A stretch of 64,000 nt of DNA from CAXBMB01 sp963976695. Its GTDB lineage: Bacteria; Pseudomonadota; Alphaproteobacteria; Kiloniellales; DSM-21159. The stretch spans positions 1-64,000 of the forward strand of contig CAXBMB010000005.1 in the NCBI GenBank assembly GCA_963976695.1. Direction: 5' to 3'. Numbering within the stretch: the stretch's first letter is position 1; every line of letters starts with the position of its first letter. The notes under the pieces are model-generated. The model saw only the letters and a list, made by a program, of their open reading frames with translations, made no database searches and was not told the DNA's origin. Made by a program: the position numbers and the translations under genes. Shown piece after piece: positions 25,597 through 33,488 of the stretch.

Positions 25597-26475
25597 TCAA
25601 AGCTCGGTCAGCTTGCCGTAGGTTTCCGGGCGGCGGTCGCGATAGAACTGCCAGAGATCACGAACGTCGCGCACCTGGGCCAGATCCATGTCGGCGATAA
25701 TCAATTCATCCTGATCTTCGCTGGCCTCCACCAGCAACTCACCGCGCGGGTTGACCACATAGGACGACCCATAGAAGCGGCCAATATTCCAGGGGGATTC
25801 CGTGCCGGGCCGATTGATGGCGCCGATAAAGCAGCCGTTGGCGACGGCGGCGGCGGGCTGTTCCAGCTTCCATAGGTATTGGCTGAGCCCGGCCACCGTG
25901 GCCGAGGGATTGACAATGTACTCCGCGCCGTTCAGGGTCAGCGCGCGCCATCCCTCCGGGAAGTGCCGATCGTAACAGATATAGACTCCCAGCCGACAGT
26001 AAGCCGTGTCAAATACCGGCCAATTGGAGTTGCCGGGTTTGAAGAAGAATTTCTCATAGAAGCCGGCGACCTGGGGAATGTGGGTCTTGCGGTATTTACC
26101 CAGATAACGGCCATCGGCGTCGATGACCGCGGCGGTGTTGTAATAAACACCGGTGATGTCTTCTTCATAGATCGGAACCACGATCACCATGGAATACTTC
26201 TTAGCGTATTCCATCATCAGCTGGGTGGTGGGCCCCTCCGGTATTTTCTCCGCCGCCCGATACCATTTCTTGTCCTGGCTGGGACAGAAATAGGGTTGGG
26301 TAAAGACTTCCTGAAAACACAACACATTGACAGCCTTGGTTCCGGCTTCCTCGATATAGGGAATGTGGGCTTCAATCATCGTCTGGCGAATTTCTTCCGG
26401 ACTCTGGTCCGTGCTCGCCTTCAAGCCGACCTGAATTAACCCGGATCGAACGATAGACGGTGCGCTGCTGGACAT
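25597..26475 (-). CDS. Nitrilase-superfamily carbamoyl amidohydrolase (beta-ureidopropionase type)
   Basis: Cytoplasmic C-N hydrolase of 292 residues. The Glu-Lys-Cys triad is visible: Glu in LCFQEVFTQPYFCPSQD near 54, Lys in LGKYRKTHIPQV near 131 and Cys in GVYICYDRHFPEGWR near 167. FCPSQD and YRKTHIPQVAGFYEKFFF fit the N-carbamoyl-beta-alanine / N-carbamoylputrescine amidase branch. It lies head-to-head with dihydropyrimidinase (27165), whose product N-carbamoyl-beta-alanine is the natural substrate of beta-ureidopropionase, so that role is preferred. A second, unrelated carbamoyl hydrolase lies at 37828. Start ATG 26475 is preceded by a GGGAGC-type ribosome site. Confidence 0.85.
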   Translation of the reverse strand: MSSSAPSIVRSGLIQVGLKASTDQSPEEIRQTMIEAHIPYIEEAGTKAVNVLCFQEVFTQPYFCPSQDKKWYRAAEKIPEGPTTQLMMEYAKKYSMVIVVPIYEEDITGVYYNTAAVIDADGRYLGKYRKTHIPQVAGFYEKFFFKPGNSNWPVFDTAYCRLGVYICYDRHFPEGWRALTLNGAEYIVNPSATVAGLSQYLWKLEQPAAAVANGCFIGAINRPGTESPWNIGRFYGSSYVVNPRGELLVEASEDQDELIIADMDLAQVRDVRDLWQFYRDRRPETYGKLTEL

Positions 26476-26672
26476 GAAGGTGCTCCCTTGCTGTGGTTCC
26501 CAACCGATTGCGGATTGCTTGACAATTCAATTGCCGCCAACCGGGGTTCGCGGACGCCCCGGGTCGCACGCGCAGATCTCAAACCAGGATATTCATCTCG
26601 GGGCTCAATCTAGGCTTGCGGTGAGGTTAAAAACATCCTCAGGTTGAACCGCTGGTTTGTTGGGCCCGGATC

Positions 26673-26732
26673 TGTTGGACCGCTTGCTGGACCGCTTGCT
26701 GGACCGCCTGTTGGACCGCCTGTTGGACCGAT
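26673..26732. repeat. Five 12-base tandem repeats
   Basis: Units TGYTGGACCGCY start at 26673, 26685, 26697, 26709 and 26721; the last ends in GAT. A clean minisatellite with 12-base period between divergent genes. Confidence 0.9.
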
Positions 26733-27002
26733 CACCCCATCAGCCTATGCAGGGGTGTTTTGGCTGACAAGTTCTTTTCCGGCCGCAGCGGCTCCGTCTT
26801 TGCCGTCTGGGTACCCGGTGATTTATGGCGGCGCGACAGCCACCGCCGCCGCCGGCGGCTCGGCGGTGCAACCGACACTTAAAAATCAGCTCGCAAAAAA
26901 AATCAACCCGAGGAGCAGGACGCGCGCCGTGGAAGATCGGAAATTCCACAAGACAATTCTTCCATAACAAGGGTAGCCTTGACCAAGGATTTGCGGTTAA
27001 AT

Positions 27003-27018
27003 TTGACCAATTGGACAA
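27003..27018. promoter_or_regulatory. RutR-type operator upstream of dihydropyrimidinase
   Basis: TTGACCA-AT-TGGACAA matches the established RutR palindrome TTGACCA-NN-TGGTCAA at 13 of 14 fixed positions. It lies 147 bases before the dihydropyrimidinase ATG. A RutR-like regulator is encoded at 41933. Confidence 0.7.
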
Positions 27019-27164
27019 GAAAGATCGCTCGACCCGATTTTTCCGCCGCCTGTTCTCGCCTTTTTCTTTCAAGGGCTGCGCCACGGCCCGAGAACTGTGC
27101 GGGATGGCTTCCAGAAATGGGAGAGGAAAATCAGGTCGAAAGCATCGACAAACAGGAGGTGATC

Positions 27165-28619
27165 ATGGCTTTGCTGGTGAGAGGCGGAACGGTTGTAACC
27201 GCCGACCAAACATACCGCGCGGACATTTTAACGGAAGAAGGGCGCATCGTCGCCATCGGCGAAAGCCTGGAAGCGCCGAGCGGCGCTGACGTTGTCGACG
27301 CGGGCGGCTGCTATGTGATGCCGGGCGGCATTGATCCCCATACCCATATGGAACTGCCCTTCATGGGCACCGTGGCGTCGGAAGATTTCTTTTCCGGCAC
27401 CACAGCCGGCGCAGTGGGCGGCACCACCAGCATCATTGATTTCGTCATTCCCAGCCCGCAGGAAAACATTCTCGACGCCTACAAGAAATGGCGCGGCTGG
27501 GCGGAAAAATCCGCCACCGACTATTCCCTGCACGTCGCCATCACCTGGTGGGACGACACCGTCCACCGCGACATGAAAATCCTGACCGAGGAACACGGCG
27601 TCAACTCCTTCAAGCATTTCATGGCCTACAAGGGCGCCATCATGGCGGAAGACGAAACCCTGGTGAATTCCTTTGGCCGGGCGCGCGAATTGGGGGCGAT
27701 CTGTACGGTTCACGCGGAAAACGGCGAATTGGTTTTCCACCTGCAACAGGAAATGCTGAAAAAGGGCATCACCGGGCCGGAAGGTCACCCGCTTTCCCGC
27801 CCACCGGAAGTCGAAGGCGAAGCGGCCAACCGCGCTATCCGGGTTGCCCAGGTGATGGATGTGCCGATTTACATCGTCCACAACTCCTGCAAGGACTCTT
27901 TGGAAGCCATCACCCGGGCTCGCAATGAAGGACAGCGGGTCTATGGCGAAGTGCTGGCCGGCCACCTTTTGGTAAACGATGAGGTTTACCGCAACAAGGA
28001 CTGGGATTTTGCCGCCGCGCACGTCATGTCGCCGCCCTTCCGGCCACGGGAAAACCAGGAAGCGCTCTGGCGTGGCCTGCAGGCCGGAATGCTGCAGACC
28101 ACGGCCACCGATCACTGTTGCTTCTGCGCCGATCAAAAGCGGGCGGGCCACAACAACTTCACGCAGATCCCCAACGGCACCGGCGGCGTTGAAGACCGCA
28201 TGCACGTGCTTTGGCATCATGGGGTTGGCAAAGGCCGCTTGACCATGAACGAGTTCGTCGCCATCACCTCGACCAACGCGGCCAAGATCTTCAACATCTA
28301 TCCGCGCAAAGGATCAATCTCGATCGGCGCGGACGCCGACCTGGTGGTTTGGGACCCGGAAAAGCACCGGACCATCTCTAAGGACACCCACCACCAGAAC
28401 GTGGACTTCAATATCTTTGAGGGCATGGAGGTCAAGGGGATCAACGTCAAGACCATCAGCCAGGGAAAGCTGGTCTATGACGACGGCGACGTCCGCGCGG
28501 TGCGCGGCGCCGGGCGCTATATCGATCGGCCCTGCTTTGCCGACTACTACAACGCCATTCATCGAAAAGCGGCGGAAAAAACGCCCGAGGCCGTCGACCG
28601 CGCCAGCGCGGCTGAATAG
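27165..28619 (+). CDS. hydA: Dihydropyrimidinase (D-hydantoinase family)
   Basis: Opens dihydrouracil or dihydrothymine to the N-carbamoyl-beta-amino acid, second step of reductive pyrimidine breakdown. 484 residues. Binuclear zinc site visible: His59 and His61 in GGIDPHTHMELPF, carboxylated Lys150 in NSFKHFMAYKG, His in CTVHAENGELV, His in YIVHNSCKDS and Asp in TTATDHCCFCADQK. Ser/Asn substrate loop IPNGTGGVEDRM is also present. ATG 27165 follows a near-perfect AGGAGGTGATC ribosome site; the longer open frame from 26979 runs through the operator and is rejected. The last 24 codons include one copy of a tandem duplication. Probably repressed by the RutR-like protein via 27003-27018. Allantoinase or other cyclic amidase is less likely given PreTA. 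Confidence 0.93.
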   Translation: MALLVRGGTVVTADQTYRADILTEEGRIVAIGESLEAPSGADVVDAGGCYVMPGGIDPHTHMELPFMGTVASEDFFSGTTAGAVGGTTSIIDFVIPSPQENILDAYKKWRGWAEKSATDYSLHVAITWWDDTVHRDMKILTEEHGVNSFKHFMAYKGAIMAEDETLVNSFGRARELGAICTVHAENGELVFHLQQEMLKKGITGPEGHPLSRPPEVEGEAANRAIRVAQVMDVPIYIVHNSCKDSLEAITRARNEGQRVYGEVLAGHLLVNDEVYRNKDWDFAAAHVMSPPFRPRENQEALWRGLQAGMLQTTATDHCCFCADQKRAGHNNFTQIPNGTGGVEDRMHVLWHHGVGKGRLTMNEFVAITSTNAAKIFNIYPRKGSISIGADADLVVWDPEKHRTISKDTHHQNVDFNIFEGMEVKGINVKTISQGKLVYDDGDVRAVRGAGRYIDRPCFADYYNAIHRKAAEKTPEAVDRASAAE

Positions 28620-28645
28620 AAGGAGACCGCGCCAGCGCGGCTGCA
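28596..28645. repeat. 21-base duplication with 29-base period at the hydA stop
   Basis: GACCGCGCCAGCGCGGCTG occurs at 28596 and again at 28625, the first copy inside the last codons of hydA and the second just after the stop. A duplication of the gene's 3' end. Confidence 0.85.
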
Positions 28646-28724
28646 TAAAACAGCCCGAGATCGCGCGCCAAAACCTGGGACAGCCCCTGGAGCCAAGGCG
28701 TCTGCCCGAGTGGCCCTGCCGAAC

Positions 28725-28757
28725 AAACCCCGCTGAATTTTCGGCGGGGTTTGCTTT
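28725..28757 (+). terminator. Rho-independent terminator after dihydropyrimidinase
   Basis: AAACCCCGC/GCGGGGTTT stem with a ten-base loop, followed by GCTTTTTCC, about 105 bases after the stop. Confidence 0.85.
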
Positions 28758-28816
28758 TTCCGCTTTTGCGCCGCCCGCGGGCCGGCCAGACGGATCGCGC
28801 GGCCATCGACCCGCTA

Positions 28817-29884
28817 CTACCAGAGCATGACGGCGCTTTGCCCGACAGCGACGGCTGAATAGAGCCGCAAGCGCAGCACGTAGTCTCCGCCTCTAAACAG
28901 TCGCTGTTCAATCTTGGCGTTAAAGGCGGTCCCGCTGTCATCGTCGCCGGCCAGGAAGCGCTGCTGTCCGGAAATTCTTTCAAACAGCACCATGACCGTA
29001 TCGGCGGCGCCGAAAGTTTGGATCACAAAGTCCCGGCTGAGGGTGGGGGAAATCGTAAAGTTCAATTGCTGACCGGCGGTCAGGTCAATCGGCTGCGATT
29101 CAAAGGGGCGGAGTTCGGGAATTTGCACGGTCGGTTGCAGGGCGGGATAGAATTTCTTCACTTCCGCGATATCGACCTCGGACAGACCGGGAGCCGGAAT
29201 AAGCGGCTCATTCTGATAGCGGCTGGGCTGGCGTATCACCCCCGCCGGAAAGCGGTAATGCATGACCGAATTGGGGTCCCAACTCGAACCATCAACCTGC
29301 TGGGCTGGAATCTTGCGCAAGATATTCCAGGTGATCTTGTCTTCGGTCCAGTTGTTCGGCGGGCCGCTGAATTCAGAGATCACCGCCGCTTGGTCCCAGA
29401 CGATGCCCGCGTTGGGGTTCTGGTGCTCGTGCGGAAAGCCCAAGGTGTGGCCGATTTCATGCAGCGCCGTGTCGCGGCCGTAGCTGGTGGTCAGGTCCCA
29501 CCCGAAATTCATCGTCCGCTGGGTGATGTCGGACACCAGGAGTACGTCCCGCCCGACATAGGACCAGGACCCCCCGGGTTCGAAGCCGATCCGCACCTCG
29601 GCCTCTTCGGGGTCCTGTACCTGCGTGAACGTCAGGCCAAGGCCCAAATCTTTCCAGGTTTGAAAGGCCGCGCTGACTGCGTCCTCCTGGGCCTGTCCGC
29701 CGCGCCATTGCACCGGATCGCGCAGAAAGCAGTAGCGCAGCATGGTGCCGTTGACCCATTTTTTCTCAATATAGCGTATGAGCGATTCCCGACCGGGAGC
29801 CAGGCCGACTGGCAGCGCCCGCTCGGGCATTCTTGGAAGTTCGCAAAGCGCGTGTGCGTCGCTTTTTGTTGCTTTGGTCGCCAT
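28817..29884 (-). CDS. Astacin-like zinc metalloprotease with C-terminal beta domain
   Basis: Zinc endopeptidase of the M12A/metzincin type, 355 residues. The zinc motif LHEIGHTLGFPHEH is at 141-154 (His142, Glu143, His146, His152) and a Met-turn SVMHYRFPAG near 205. The N-terminal part LRYCFLRDPVQWRGGQAQEDAVSAAFQTWKDLGLGLTF is the usual metzincin beginning. Residues from about 255 (LTAGQQLNFTISPTLSRDFVIQTFG, then FLAGDDDSGTAFNAKI and DYVLRLRLY) look like a bacterial pre-peptidase C-terminal (PPC) domain. ATG 29884 has GGAGGG upstream. No signal peptide is visible, odd for a PPC-bearing protease; export by another route or a cytosolic role must be assumed. Stands alone between catabolic genes. 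Confidence 0.85.
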   Translation of the reverse strand: MATKATKSDAHALCELPRMPERALPVGLAPGRESLIRYIEKKWVNGTMLRYCFLRDPVQWRGGQAQEDAVSAAFQTWKDLGLGLTFTQVQDPEEAEVRIGFEPGGSWSYVGRDVLLVSDITQRTMNFGWDLTTSYGRDTALHEIGHTLGFPHEHQNPNAGIVWDQAAVISEFSGPPNNWTEDKITWNILRKIPAQQVDGSSWDPNSVMHYRFPAGVIRQPSRYQNEPLIPAPGLSEVDIAEVKKFYPALQPTVQIPELRPFESQPIDLTAGQQLNFTISPTLSRDFVIQTFGAADTVMVLFERISGQQRFLAGDDDSGTAFNAKIEQRLFRGGDYVLRLRLYSAVAVGQSAVMLW

Positions 29885-30076
29885 GATACCCTCCGCGACA
29901 GCAAAAAAGCCTCTTCCGCCCCGCCCCCGTCCCCTTTTCCGCTGCGCGGGGCGTTCATCCCCTATCCTTGTGCGCAGGTTAGTGAACGCAGAACCGACCA
30001 CCACTCCCAAATGGGAGAGCGGCGGCCCGACTTGGAAACAAGCGCTTGGCGCTTCGGCTGCCGCGTCAAGTCCGCC

Positions 30077-31621
30077 CTAATCGAGCGCCGCCAACTCGCT
30101 GGCTGCGACGGTTCGCGGCTTTCGCAGCAGCAGCACAAGCGGCGTCGACAGCAGCATCGCCCACATGATGAAAATGAAGTCGTTGAGATAGGCGATGGTC
30201 GCGGCCTGCCGGGTCACCTCACCGTTGAGCGCCACCACGCCAGCCGTGGTGTTCCAATTCCACAGCTGCGGCAGCCAGGGGGGATAGAGCCCGTCGCGGA
30301 AGGGCGTCAGGACAGCGGCCAGGGCGGAATGGTTCACCTGGGTATTCTGGGCAAGGAGCGTGATCACGATCGAAATGCCGATGCTGCTGCCGATGTTGCG
30401 CATCAGGCTAAACATCGCCGTGCCCTCGTTGCGAAAGTGCGGCGAGAGGGTCGAGAAGGTTACGGTGCTCAACGGCACGAACAGAAAGCCGAGTCCAAAC
30501 CCCTGAGTAACGCCGGTCCAGACGATGGTCGAAACCGACACCTCGGTGGTGAAGGCCGCCATTTCCCACAGCGAATATGCGGTCAAACCGATTCCGAACA
30601 AGATCAGCAGTCGGATGTCCACCCTGCCGATCAAGCGGCCAACCAGGATCATCGAGATCATGGTGCCCACCCCACGCGGCGCGAGCAACAGACCGGTGGT
30701 CATCACCGGATAACCCATCAGGTTCTGCAAGAAGGGCGGCAGCAGCGCGAGGGTGGCCAGCAGAACCACGCCGACCATGAAGATGAGCAGCAGCCCGGCC
30801 ACCAGGTTGCGGTCCTTGAACAGGCCCGGTTCGAGAAAGGGGCTCTTGGCGGTGAACATCTGCACTAGGAACAGGTAGAAGAACAGCAGCGCCAGCACGG
30901 CCTCGACCAGAATCTCGGTCGAGGAAAACCAGTCTTGGGACTCGCCACGGTCAAGCATCAATTGCAGCGAGCCAAGGGCAAGGCTGAGCAGCCCGAAGCC
31001 AAGGAAATCGAAGCGGCGGCTGACGTTACGCACAGTCTCCGGCACAAACGCCAGGATGCCGAAAAGCGCCAAGATGCCGAACGGCAGATTGATGTAGAAC
31101 ACCCACCGCCAGCTGTAATACTCGGTTAGATAGCCGCCGAGCGTCGGGCCGAGAATCGGGCCGACCATCACGCCCATTCCCCACATCGCCATGGCCGACC
31201 CATGCTTCTCGCGCGGGTAGGTATCGAGCAATACCGCTTGTGAAAGTGGCACCAACCCGGCGCCGAAGGCGCCTTGCAACAACCGAAACCCGACAATCTG
31301 GGTTAACGACTGCGCCGCGCCGCTCAACATCGAGGCGACGGTAAAGCCGATCACCATAATCGCAAACAGGCGCTTGCGCCCGAGGCGCGCGGCCAACACC
31401 CCGGTTACCGGGGTCATCACCGCGGCGGAAACGATATAGGAGGTCAGCACCCAGGAGATCTGATCCTGGGTCGCCGACATACTCCCCTGCATGTGCGGCA
31501 GCGCCACATTGGCGATGGTGATGTCCAGGGTCTGCATGATCGTCGCCAGCATAATCGACGCGGTGATCAAACCTCGATCCAGCGGGGTACTCGCGGCCGC
31601 GCCCGTGCGCGCCGCAGTCAA
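30077..31621 (-). CDS. EmrB/QacA-type (DHA2) drug efflux permease
   Basis: Fourteen-segment major facilitator of the inner membrane, 514 residues. N terminus ITASIMLATIMQTLDITIANVALPHMQGSMSATQDQISWVLTSYIV is the hallmark of the EmrB group, with motif A in GVLAARLGRKRLF and motif C in GMGVMVGPILGPTLGGYL. Its start overlaps the stop of the adaptor gene by four bases. With the adaptor and an outer-membrane channel encoded elsewhere it would export hydrophobic toxins or drugs. Expression should follow the MarR regulator at the head of the operon. Confidence 0.93.
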   Translation of the reverse strand: MTAARTGAAASTPLDRGLITASIMLATIMQTLDITIANVALPHMQGSMSATQDQISWVLTSYIVSAAVMTPVTGVLAARLGRKRLFAIMVIGFTVASMLSGAAQSLTQIVGFRLLQGAFGAGLVPLSQAVLLDTYPREKHGSAMAMWGMGVMVGPILGPTLGGYLTEYYSWRWVFYINLPFGILALFGILAFVPETVRNVSRRFDFLGFGLLSLALGSLQLMLDRGESQDWFSSTEILVEAVLALLFFYLFLVQMFTAKSPFLEPGLFKDRNLVAGLLLIFMVGVVLLATLALLPPFLQNLMGYPVMTTGLLLAPRGVGTMISMILVGRLIGRVDIRLLILFGIGLTAYSLWEMAAFTTEVSVSTIVWTGVTQGFGLGFLFVPLSTVTFSTLSPHFRNEGTAMFSLMRNIGSSIGISIVITLLAQNTQVNHSALAAVLTPFRDGLYPPWLPQLWNWNTTAGVVALNGEVTRQAATIAYLNDFIFIMWAMLLSTPLVLLLRKPRTVAASELAALD

Positions 31622-32826
31622 CGCTTGCTCTCCGCCTCGGCAACCAGCGCCGTGGAGGGATTGCCGATCCAGGAAAACGCGACCTGAAGGAAGTCGGATA
31701 AGGTGCGGCGATTGCCGGTTTCCAGCTCGACGCTGGTGCTCATGCCGACACGCAAAACCGGGTCATCACCATCGGTCTTCACAGCGATTCGCACCGGAAT
31801 GCGCTGCACCACCTTGACCCAGTTGCCGGTGGCGTTCTGCGGTGGGATCACCGAAAACTCCGCGCCGGTCGCCTGGCTGATACTCTCGACCGAGCCCTGC
31901 CACCGCCGGTTGGGATAGGTATCGACGCGGACCACCACCGCCTGGCCGGGCTTGGCGTAGGTCAACTCGGTTTCCTTGAAGTTGGCTTCTATCCACACGC
32001 CGCTGTCGGCGACCAGGCTCATCACCGGACTGCTGAACGCGGCCTTGCCAACCACCTGCTGGCCGATCTGCGGCGTATTGCTGGCGATGCCGGCAAAGGG
32101 CGCCCGCACCACGGTCCGCTCCAGGTCCAGGGTGGCACGGTCCCGAATTGCCAAAGCTTCAAGATAGTTTGGATGACGGGCGATTGGAATATCCGGGTCA
32201 CCGGCCAATTGCGCGCTGATTTGCGCCATTTCCTGTTCGACCACGCGGATACGGCGGCGCGCCACGTTGAGGTCGTGCTCGGTGGAATCGAACTTGCTGC
32301 GCGAGACCGTGCTGGTTGCCAGCAACTTGGCCTGACGTTCGAACTCCTTCTTGGAAAAATCGACGTTCAGCCGGGCCAGCGCCAGCTCTTCCTGCTTTTG
32401 CCGGTAGGCGGCCTTTAGACCCAGAATCTCGTCGCGGACGCCGGCCAGCCGGGCGTCGGACTCCGCCAGGGTGATGCGATAGGGCCGGTCATCGATGCGG
32501 AACAGCACATCGCCCACGTTAACCCGCTGATTTTCACGCACCGCCACCTGGTCGATCAAACCGGAGACCTCGGCGGCGACCATCACCTTGTCGGCCTTCA
32601 CATAGGCATTTTCGGTGCTGACGTAGCGACCGCCGGTAAAATAGAAATAGCCGCCGACGACGGCGACCGCCAGGGGACCGATCAGCATCAGGCTGCGCCG
32701 CAACCAGCGTCGGCCCGGCGTGGCCCGGTCGCTTTCCGGCGCGGGGTCGGCGGCGGTAGGTGGCGCGGGCGGCGTTTCGCCCTGGCCGGCGGCATTGCCT
32801 GACTGATCAGCTGTTGCCTGTTGCAT
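31618..32826 (-). CDS. EmrA/HlyD-type membrane fusion protein
   Basis: Periplasmic adaptor of the efflux system, 402 residues. A Pro/Ala-rich cytoplasmic tail, one membrane anchor (LMLIGPLAVAVVGGYFYF near 50), then YVSTENAYVKADKVMVAAEVSGLIDQVAVRENQRVNVGDVLFRID (lipoyl-like half), a long coiled-coil hairpin (ARLAGVRDEILGLK to EMAQISAQLAG) and the second lipoyl half TVVRAPFAGIASNTPQIGQQV. ATG 32826 has AAGGA 11 bases upstream; it overlaps the marR gene by 20 bases, and ATG 32838 is too close to that ribosome site. Followed by the permease with an ATGA overlap. Confidence 0.9.
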   Translation of the reverse strand: MQQATADQSGNAAGQGETPPAPPTAADPAPESDRATPGRRWLRRSLMLIGPLAVAVVGGYFYFTGGRYVSTENAYVKADKVMVAAEVSGLIDQVAVRENQRVNVGDVLFRIDDRPYRITLAESDARLAGVRDEILGLKAAYRQKQEELALARLNVDFSKKEFERQAKLLATSTVSRSKFDSTEHDLNVARRRIRVVEQEMAQISAQLAGDPDIPIARHPNYLEALAIRDRATLDLERTVVRAPFAGIASNTPQIGQQVVGKAAFSSPVMSLVADSGVWIEANFKETELTYAKPGQAVVVRVDTYPNRRWQGSVESISQATGAEFSVIPPQNATGNWVKVVQRIPVRIAVKTDGDDPVLRVGMSTSVELETGNRRTLSDFLQVAFSWIGNPSTALVAEAESKR

Positions 32827-33298
32827 TCGAAAATTCATCCTTTGGCTTTGCGCTGGCGGCGACACGGTTTTCTGCCTCAACCAGATTTTGTCTCATCCGA
32901 TGTAGCGTCTCGATCAGCACCTTCCGACTTTCTTGCGAAAGTCCGACCAACGCATCTTCGCGGGTTTGCTCGGCAAGCGCCCACATGCGCGCGAGCAGCG
33001 GTTCGGCTTCGGGGGTCAGATACAGATTCACGGCCCGACGGTCGGCGGGATCGGGCCTGCGGGCCACCAGGCCGGCTTCCTGCAGGCGGTCGATCAGGCG
33101 GGCCAGCGTAATCGGCTGAACCTCCAGACTTTCAGCCAGTGTGACTTGATTGACGCCTTCCTGACGCGACAGATAGGCCAGGGCCTGCCAGGTGGCCTGG
33201 GAGAGGCCGAGCTCCTGCGCCCGTCGATTAAAGTTCCGCCGCAGCAATCGCGCGACATCGTTCACCGAAAACCCAATGCTTTGATCCGGATTGCGCAT
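32807..33298 (-). CDS. MarR-family repressor of the efflux operon
   Basis: Dimeric winged-helix regulator, 163 residues. Core: SQATWQALAYLSRQEGVNQVTLAESLEVQPITLARLIDRLQEAGLVARRPDPADRRAVNLYLTPEAEPLL at 34-105, with the DPADRRA wing typical of MarR. First gene of an operon with the EmrA- and EmrB-type genes (20-base overlap), so local repression relieved by a phenolic or drug ligand is the expected mode. An AT-rich palindrome (33329-33353) lies 31 bases upstream of the ATG at 33298 and is the likely operator. Confidence 0.92.
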   Translation of the reverse strand: MRNPDQSIGFSVNDVARLLRRNFNRRAQELGLSQATWQALAYLSRQEGVNQVTLAESLEVQPITLARLIDRLQEAGLVARRPDPADRRAVNLYLTPEAEPLLARMWALAEQTREDALVGLSQESRKVLIETLHRMRQNLVEAENRVAASAKPKDEFSNATGNS

Positions 33299-33328
33299 AC
33301 CAGTCCTGTCGGTGGTAGGTTTATAGCT

Positions 33329-33353
33329 ATATAATAAGTAATGTATATTATAT
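33329..33353. promoter_or_regulatory. Palindromic operator candidate for the MarR regulator
   Basis: ATATAATA, nine bases, TATTATAT: a perfect eight-base inverted repeat in an island of A+T in otherwise GC-rich DNA. A second small palindrome TATAGCTATA is at 33323-33332. Position fits repression of the marR-emrA-emrB promoter. Confidence 0.6.
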
Positions 33354-33393
33354 GTAGGACCTCTAAATTTTCAAGGACGTAACCAGCGCAAAG

Positions 33394-33424
33394 AAAAAAC
33401 CCCGCCGAGCTGTCGGCGGGGTTT
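33394..33424 (-). terminator. Rho-independent terminator of the NMT1-type ABC operon
   Basis: Perfect 12-base stem AAACCCCGCCGA/TCGGCGGGGTTT with a four-base loop; on the minus strand it ends in TTTTTT. It is 65 bases after the binding-protein stop. Confidence 0.92.
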
Positions 33425-33488
33425 ATCGATAGGCTGGAACCGGCGCGCCCTGGATCTCTGGACGCCGGTCTCCGGTTCCGGATTTGGT

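Larger units (their letters stand above)
26476..27164. other. Divergent control region of the carbamoylase and dihydropyrimidinase genes
   Basis: Holds a five-unit 12-base tandem repeat (26673-26732) and a RutR-type palindrome (27003-27018) with an extra TTGACCA half-site at 26979-26985. A plus-strand open frame of about 107 codons covers the repeat and would read Gly-Pro-Leu-Ala/Gly-Pro-Pro-Val units; no ribosome site or family supports it. Confidence 0.5.

Noticed and set aside
26673..26732. Possible CRISPR array
   Set aside because: The 12-base units are directly adjacent with no spacers and no cas genes nearby.
26644..26967. A 107-codon frame with Gly-Pro-Leu-Ala repeats
   Set aside because: The repeats come from the 12-base minisatellite; no ribosome site, no signal peptide, and the tail resembles translated spacer.
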